64,000 nt of DNA. It comes from Haliclona indistincta (Eukaryota > Porifera > Demospongiae > Haplosclerida > Chalinidae). The notes beneath the pieces were generated by a model, which saw nothing but the letters and a program-made list of their open reading frames with translations, was not told where the DNA came from and did no database searches. Of the stretch, positions 58,595-64,000 are shown piece by piece. The position numbers and the translations under genes are program-made. The stretch's first letter is position 1; every line of letters starts with the position of its first letter. The stretch lies in contig OZ024785.1 in NCBI GenBank assembly GCA_964017065.1, positions 8,059,672-8,123,671 on the forward strand. The letters run 5' to 3'.

Positions 58595-60331
58595 ATGACT
58601 AATACAAGTTGTGTTTTAACTGTACTACTCCTGATAGTGAACTTGAGCCAGAGTCAAAGCTCCTGCGATGAGTCTGAATGTAGAGCTAACTTGAAAAGAT
58701 TAAACTGCAAGTGTGACAATGATTGTGGGCTCTTTAATGACTGCTGTTTGAACTACACACCAACAAACCAAGCAAGCACTGATCCTGCTTGCTCTGCTCC
58801 CTATGCATCTGCTTCTCCTGGCTCTACTTATGTCTATGCAATAGGAGACAACCTGAAGGCCCAAATGTCGCCACAAAGCTTCATTGGTATCCGAGATCTC
58901 GTGACTCTTGGTCCTGCCAGCTCTCCTATTGATTTCTCTTCGGTCGAACTCTCCGAGCCAAACCGTCCTACGAAGAAGATGTTGGTGTCTTCAATTCAAT
59001 CGTCATCTGATTATGAAGAAGCCTTTACTACATCTTCTGAAGTTCAGGGAAGCTATGGAGGATTCTCAAGCTCTGCATCAGCTAAGTACATGCAGAGTAG
59101 GACCTTGACCTCTACCACTTCACTCTACACGATGTCTTACGAACACCAGCTTGGAGACATGTACTTAAACTCTAACGCTAAGTTGATCGAAAGTGCCAAG
59201 AACATGCTTTTGTATAGTCCAGAAAGGTTTGTCGAATTATACGGACGATACTACATCTATGGAATTTCAGTCGGTTGCCAGGCATCTGCTACTGTACAAC
59301 TCACAGCCAAGTCTGAATACCATAAGAAAGAATTGGATTTTGCTGCTAAAGCTTCGTTTCAGGGCATGTTCAGTGCCTCGTCTAGCTTTGAGAGCGATAT
59401 GAAGTCTCAGAGTAGCTTCAATGGTCTCAGTTTGAGTGTGTTTTCAAATGGAGGAAACGTTCCATCCATAGCCTCTTCCATCCAAGAAGTCAGAGATAAA
59501 ATCTTAATGCCTTTGGATACTGGAGGCAAGTGTTCCAAGAAAAATGCAATTGCCTCTCGAGCCATGATTCGAAGTTGGTTGGCATTTCAGTCCATTGCTG
59601 ATCTAGCTCATGAGAACCCAAACATAACCAAGATCCTCTTACCCGAGTACCATGTGGCACCAAATGTGCTTGGTCGTATGAACAACATCATTATGAAAAC
59701 CAAAACACTCGTGCAGCAGTCCGATAAGTGCCACGCTAACGTGTTCTCATGTTCGACTAAACAGTGGAATGAGCCAACAGAAAAAAAAGAAGCCCTCTAC
59801 ACTGCTGCTCTGCATGATCTCACAATTTTCCAAAAAAAAATTCACCAGGTGACTGAGGCCACATTGGCAGATATGGAAGCTGTGTTTCACTTTGAACAAG
59901 AACTAGAAAATATCTATCTCAAGCATCTGAGGCCAGCAGAGAAGGTAACTCCTTTCACCTTTAATTTCGAAATTCGTGTACTGAATGACTATGATAAATA
60001 TCGTGATCCTCCTCGCGTTGGTACAAAAAATGAAACTGGTAGCTTCCCTATCAATCCTAACCGTCAAGACACACTCAACAGTGAAATACAGTGGAACACT
60101 CAGCCACAGCTAGATAATGGACATAGCAACTGTCGTCATTTCTACGGCAAGTTCTATGCCAGTTACAAAGCAAACGTGCTCTATGTGTGGCAGGTGTGGA
60201 ATAGAGTGTGTGGAGGTAAAAACAAGAAAACTAAGAAAGTTAAATACCATCCCGGAGGTAATTCTGACGGTACGTCCGACTATGCTCGTACTGTTCGTAC
60301 AGCCTTCAGTTTTACTGTTGACTACAAATAG
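58595..60331 (+). CDS. Somatomedin-B + MACPF-like secreted protein
   Basis: Single exon, 578 aa from ATG 58595. The signal peptide and SMB domain (about residues 1-65) are close copies of those in the flanking receptor genes. After the SMB domain the sequence changes abruptly to a different protein. Residues about 80-400 resemble the MACPF/perforin fold: FVELYGRYYIYGISVGC fits the family signature (aromatic-G-x-x-Y-I with following glycine), with Ser/Ala-rich amphipathic stretches on both sides. A C-terminal region of about 120 residues, beta-rich with several aromatic residues, may be a binding domain. MACPF proteins can form membrane pores in defence, or act in development without pores. 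Key-residue loss cannot be judged. The absence of introns contrasts with the receptor gene. Confidence 0.7.
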   Translation: MTNTSCVLTVLLLIVNLSQSQSSCDESECRANLKRLNCKCDNDCGLFNDCCLNYTPTNQASTDPACSAPYASASPGSTYVYAIGDNLKAQMSPQSFIGIRDLVTLGPASSPIDFSSVELSEPNRPTKKMLVSSIQSSSDYEEAFTTSSEVQGSYGGFSSSASAKYMQSRTLTSTTSLYTMSYEHQLGDMYLNSNAKLIESAKNMLLYSPERFVELYGRYYIYGISVGCQASATVQLTAKSEYHKKELDFAAKASFQGMFSASSSFESDMKSQSSFNGLSLSVFSNGGNVPSIASSIQEVRDKILMPLDTGGKCSKKNAIASRAMIRSWLAFQSIADLAHENPNITKILLPEYHVAPNVLGRMNNIIMKTKTLVQQSDKCHANVFSCSTKQWNEPTEKKEALYTAALHDLTIFQKKIHQVTEATLADMEAVFHFEQELENIYLKHLRPAEKVTPFTFNFEIRVLNDYDKYRDPPRVGTKNETGSFPINPNRQDTLNSEIQWNTQPQLDNGHSNCRHFYGKFYASYKANVLYVWQVWNRVCGGKNKKTKKVKYHPGGNSDGTSDYARTVRTAFSFTVDYK

Positions 60332-60350
60332 AGACTGAATGCATGGCGAT

Positions 60351-60522
60351 TGCAAAACAGTTAGTAGTTGAACTAGTAGATAGTGATTGCTAAACAGTTA
60401 GTAGTTGAACTAGTAGATAGTGATTGCTAAATAGTTAGTAGTTGAACTAGTAGATAGTGATTGCAAAATAGTTAGTAGTTGAACTAGTAGATAGTGATTG
60501 CAAAATAGTTAGTAGTTGAACT
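60351..60522. repeat. 37-bp tandem repeat, four to five copies
   Basis: Units gttagtagttgaactagtag, period 37 bp, start 20 bp after the MACPF-like stop codon and so lie in its 3' region. Confidence 0.9.
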
Positions 60523-60689
60523 CTGTATGTATAAGTAGTTAGCTGCATAATGCCATGTTATAACAGAATTGTTGTTTTCATCAACTAAAATGTATGAAAC
60601 AGTAAGGGTACAATTCAAAATTATGATATTATGTGCTTTCTCGTCTTTTGATGTTCACTATATTATTATCACTTTCAATGTCTATGATT

Positions 60690-60898
60690 GATCGAATTTG
60701 ATCTCTATACTACCAGTAGATATGTTTCCTAGTGACATCAGTCTATCACGCATTCGCCGAGAACCAAACGATCTGATGCTATCTATTGACTCTCTTCTGG
60801 TACTCTCACTATGTCTAGACCGAAGCTCTGGTAGCCTGCTCACCACTCCAGCAATACCCTTAGGCTTCCGCGCATTATATACAGTGCTTCCAGCTTAG
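60690..60898 (-). other. Possible orphan terminal exon (Ser/Arg-rich tail)
   Basis: On the minus strand a frame reads STVYNARKPKGIAGVV, then RSRHSESTRRESIDSIRSF and ends IKFDQS with a stop at about 60690. Composition looks like a phosphorylatable cytoplasmic tail, and an AG acceptor precedes it. No partner exon is visible upstream. It may be a fragment of a gene copied here. Remaining sequence 60523-61236 shows nothing else. Confidence 0.25.
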
Positions 60899-61236
60899 AG
60901 AGTCCAATTGTGATGTTTTTACATATTATGCTGTAAAAATTTTGTCAAAGGTAATACAATCCTCAAATCAGGTCTGAAGTATGGTATATCATTGTAGATT
61001 ATGTGCATCAAATATGACAGCTCACAACCAACTATTGCAAAAGTTATCAACTATTAATTATAGGTCACTGGCTAAGCTCAGTAGCTGAAGTTTTTAGGCT
61101 GGGAAATGGTCATTTGGCTGAGTTAAGAAAATTCACTCTACAAACAGCTCATAGAATGGCTCAACTTTCACTACAGCAAGTTTGCAAGCTGAAGTTCCTC
61201 GCATAACGTTGTACGGTGCAGAAATGCACCAAAAAC

Positions 61237-61624
61237 GTAGTACTAACACAGAGAACACAATGAGAGACTGCTACAGTGGTAGTACTAACACAGAGCACAC
61301 AATGAGAGACTGCTACAGTGGTAGTACTAACACAGAGCACACAATGCTACAGTGGTAGTACTAACACAGAGCACACAATGCTACAGTGGTAGTACTAACA
61401 CAGAGCACACAATGCTACAGTGGTAGTACTAACACAGAGCACACAATGAGAGACTGCTACAGTGGTAGTACTAACACAGAGCACACAATGAGAGACTGCT
61501 ACAGTGGTGGTACTAACACAGAGAACACAATGAGAGACTGCTACAGTGGTAGTACTAACACAGAGCACGCAATGAGAGACTGCTACAGTGGTAGTACTAA
61601 CACAGAGCACATGATAAGAGACTG
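61237..61624. repeat. 42-bp (and 34-bp) tandem repeat, about ten copies
   Basis: Units agtactaacacagagcaca followed by caatgagagactgctacagtggt; a shorter 34-bp form lacks gagagactg. The array ends about 95 bp upstream of the complete cellulase gene, in its likely promoter. An open frame crosses part of it but is only repeat. Confidence 0.95.
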
Positions 61625-61717
61625 CAATAGCAGTTTACATTAGCACATGTCATGTTCCCTAGTACGGTAGTGTCATGCGTGCATAGCTACATAGCTATCC
61701 AGCATTGTTAGGTAGAC

Positions 61718-62834
61718 ATGGTCAGTAAAGCTGAAGTGTTGTTGCTGCTGTTAGTGGCTGTGACTGCAGGTCACAGCTATGACTTGTCTGGTATTAGAGT
61801 GGATGGAAACAAATTCATGAACAACAAGAATGAAGTTGTAGTGCTGCGAGTGAGTTCATTCATCATGAGTGAATTTATGGTGGTGACTATCATACATTTT
61901 GCAGGGCCTGGACCATTCTGGTACTGAGTATATGTGTGTGCAAGGTTATGGTATATTTGATGGTCCTCATAACAGCACTCTAGTCAATGGTCTGAAAGAA
62001 TGGGGCAGTAATGCAGTACGAGTACCATTGAATGAGGATTGCTGGTTAGGCATCAATGGTGTCAAGCCACAGTATGCAGCTGAGAACTACCAGAATGCTA
62101 TAGGAGAGTATGTCCGTATGTTGACTGATGCTGGCATGGTAGCTATTGTGGAACTGCACTGGACAGCGCCTGGTAGTGATAAAGCTACTGGGCAGAAGCC
62201 TATGCCTGATATGGACCATTCTGTTGAATTCTGGAAATCAGTTGCTAAGTTCTTTATGGACAATGACAAGGTGATTTTCGAGCTATTTAATGAGCCTTTT
62301 CCCGATGGTGGACAGTGGAACAGCACTGAAGGATGGAGATGCTTCAGAGATGGTGGTTCCTGCTCAGGTGTGAACTACCAAGCAGCTGGCATGCAGACCT
62401 TGCTCAATGCTGTAAGAGGAACTGGAGCTAAGAATGTGATTCTAGCTGGGGGCTTGGCTTGGTCTAACTCTCTAGCCCAATGGCTGCAGTACAAACCCAC
62501 TGATCAGCTCAACAACCTTGGTGCCTCTTGGCATAGCTACAATTTCAACTACTGCAAGGAAAAGAGTTGCTGGGAGACCTCTGTGGGCAGAGTGAAGGCA
62601 CAATACCCAGTCGTGGCAACAGAGTTTGGAGAGAATGACTGTAGTGGAGGATATGTAACTCCTCTCATGCAATGGATGGATTCGGTCAGTATGAGCTACC
62701 TTGCCTGGACATACAACACATGGGACTGTAAGTCAGGACCTGCTCTCATTAGCAGCTATGATAATGGGGGCGTACCCACTGGATATGGCGCAGCTGTCAA
62801 GAACCACTACTCAAAGCTGACTGTGCATGTCTAA
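61718..62834 (+). CDS. GH5 endo-beta-1,4-glucanase (cellulase), complete
   Basis: Two exons, 61718-61849 and 61905-62834, in frame: 353 aa. The signal peptide is MVSKAEVLLLLLVAVTAGHS. The TIM-barrel opens with VVLRGLDHSG, has WGSNAVRVPLNEDCWLG, VAIVELHWTAPG (the conserved His), VIFELFNEPF with the acid/base glutamate, NLGASWHSYNF, and ATEFGEND with the nucleophile glutamate. All catalytic residues of family GH5 are present, so a secreted enzyme cleaving cellulose-like glucans is expected. The two truncated copies at 47.7 and 56.0 kb are nearly identical over the shared region, so the duplications are recent. Whether the gene came into animals from microbes is not decidable here. Confidence 0.93.
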
Positions 62835-63158
62835 AGTTATACTAGCAATACTATAAAGTGTGAACAGGCGTAATTATTGAACATGTATACAGTGTGAACA
62901 GTTCTTGATAACACACACAATGTATGTTACTTAAACTAAAATTATATTAACAATAGCTATAATTAAGCATGCTACCTAACAAGCAACAAGGCTGGACTCA
63001 TTGTGATGATACAGCATGTTGTGGCGGGCAGGGCAAAACATGGTCACATTGCCAGATACATGTATGTAGGAGTCCATATATGGCAAGCCAGACCATTACT
63101 GTTCCTGCCAGTTATGACACTATCAGTGATCTTCAATAAACCGTCAGTACTTGCTGCA

Positions 63159-64000
63159 ATGGCTAATACATGTTGTGTTTTAATTGTGCTACTCCTGATA
63201 GTGAAGTCGTGCCAGAGTCAAAGCTCCTGTGATGAGACTGAATGTAGAGCTAACTTGACAAGAGCAAACTGCAAGTGTGACAATGATTGTGGACTCTATA
63301 ATGACTGCTGTTTGAACTACACACTAACAAACCAAGCACGACCAAGCTATCTGCACCAGCTGTTAGAATGCCAGGATATGGTAACTATCAACAAGACAGA
63401 CCAAATTATTAAATTTCATAGCAGTGTGCTAATGGTGTCAAGATGCCCATCTGAAATGAACAATTCTCAATGCAGCAATCAATCACTCTTCCTACCAGTC
63501 ACTGATCCACGCTCAAACTTCACCTTTCGTAACATCTACTGTGCTCTATGCAACAACATTACCCTGGAACAAGTCATGCTGTGGGAACCTCAATTCTATT
63601 GTCCTGATATTACTGTTACCCGCCTACAAAATATAACATATGATACTGTCCTCAAGGAATGTGTCTTATTGACAATTTCCACTGATCTCCCATTATCTCA
63701 GATTCGTACATGTGTACCACACATTTCCACGTGCTCTAACACAAGTAGCTCAGAGCTTGAACACAACTGCACCAGCAAGCCAGTCAATCTGGTCATAGGT
63801 CTGACTTTGGATGGTATAAATGTATACAGGAATCACTACTGTGCACTATGTAGTGGAGCTTCTTCCACACTATGCTGGATAAATTTCTCTCCTAAAACAG
63901 TAGCTTTAGGTAAGTTACATTAAAATTTCAGGGGTGGTAGCAAGGGGAAGCAATTGCTCCCTCAAAATAACAGTAGGGAAACACTGTTCCCCTACTCAAG
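63159..64000 (+). CDS. Somatomedin-B gene, third cassette copy, cut by window end
   Basis: ATG 63159 begins a signal peptide and SMB domain near-identical to those of the 48.65-kb receptor, followed by the same Cys-rich module (FRNIYCALCNN, YRNHYCALCSG). The first exon ends at 63909 with a GTAAGT donor at the equivalent place as in the receptor (49403). The later exons lie outside the window, so I cannot say whether it becomes another 7TM receptor. One upstream in-frame codon in the paralogue is GTG, here too, so ATG 63159 is the likely start. Confidence 0.85.

Overview
The window looks like nuclear DNA of a basal animal, most probably a demosponge. Genes are compact and intron-rich, with many introns of about 45-150 bp and GT-AG borders. 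The gene content is animal: ASPSCR1/TUG, ZC2HC1, an RS-rich nuclear protein, SH3-SH2-tyrosine kinases, a CYP4-like P450 and somatomedin-B receptors. It is mixed with families common in sponges and other early animals: expanded TKL kinases, POT transporters, a Vac8-like armadillo protein and an AID/APOBEC-like deaminase. The species assignment is inference; no marker gene is present.

Layout. 1-13.3 kb is gene-poor and repeat-rich: a 51-bp and a 71-bp minisatellite, dispersed duplications, decayed PP2C and hAT fragments, and an intact 781-aa hAT-type transposase. The transposase element sits inside a TTAA-flanked piggyBac-like element, which itself interrupts one copy of a segmental duplication whose other copy keeps the empty site. 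13.3-14 kb is a foldback MITE. 14.5-34 kb is gene-dense: ASPSCR1 (-), a Vac8-like ARM protein (-), an RS protein (+), an AlkD-like DNA glycosylase (+), ZC2HC1 (-), a coiled-coil protein (+), a secreted beta-helix protein of bacterial look (-), and two tandem POT transporters (-).

34-40.1 kb is the most striking part: two divergent paralogues in head-to-head orientation, each encoding a TKL Ser/Thr-type kinase joined to SH3, SH2 and a Src-like tyrosine kinase domain. I traced both across all exons and both stay in frame (790 and 829 aa). Both tyrosine kinase domains have DFS instead of DFG, no tyrosine in the activation loop and no Src-type tail. 40.2-42.6 kb is a P450 gene, and 43.0-43.8 kb is an intronless secreted deaminase with the HAE...PCxxC zinc motif.

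44.47-47.49 kb is a set of nested transposons (at least four insertion layers, including a 982-bp palindrome). 47.7-64 kb holds three copies of a cassette made of a GH5 cellulase (one full, two 5'-truncated) followed by a gene starting with the same signal peptide and somatomedin-B domain. After that shared leader the three genes differ: an adhesion-type 7TM receptor, a MACPF-like protein, and a gene running off the window end. Foldback repeats and a composite inverted repeat with 1.2-kb arms lie between the copies.

Taken together the right half reads as a fast-evolving surface/immune-like region: tandem and inverted duplication plus domain swapping produce receptor kinase-like signalling proteins, SMB receptors, a possible pore-former and a secreted deaminase. 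The immune reading is inference from family membership, not something the DNA proves.
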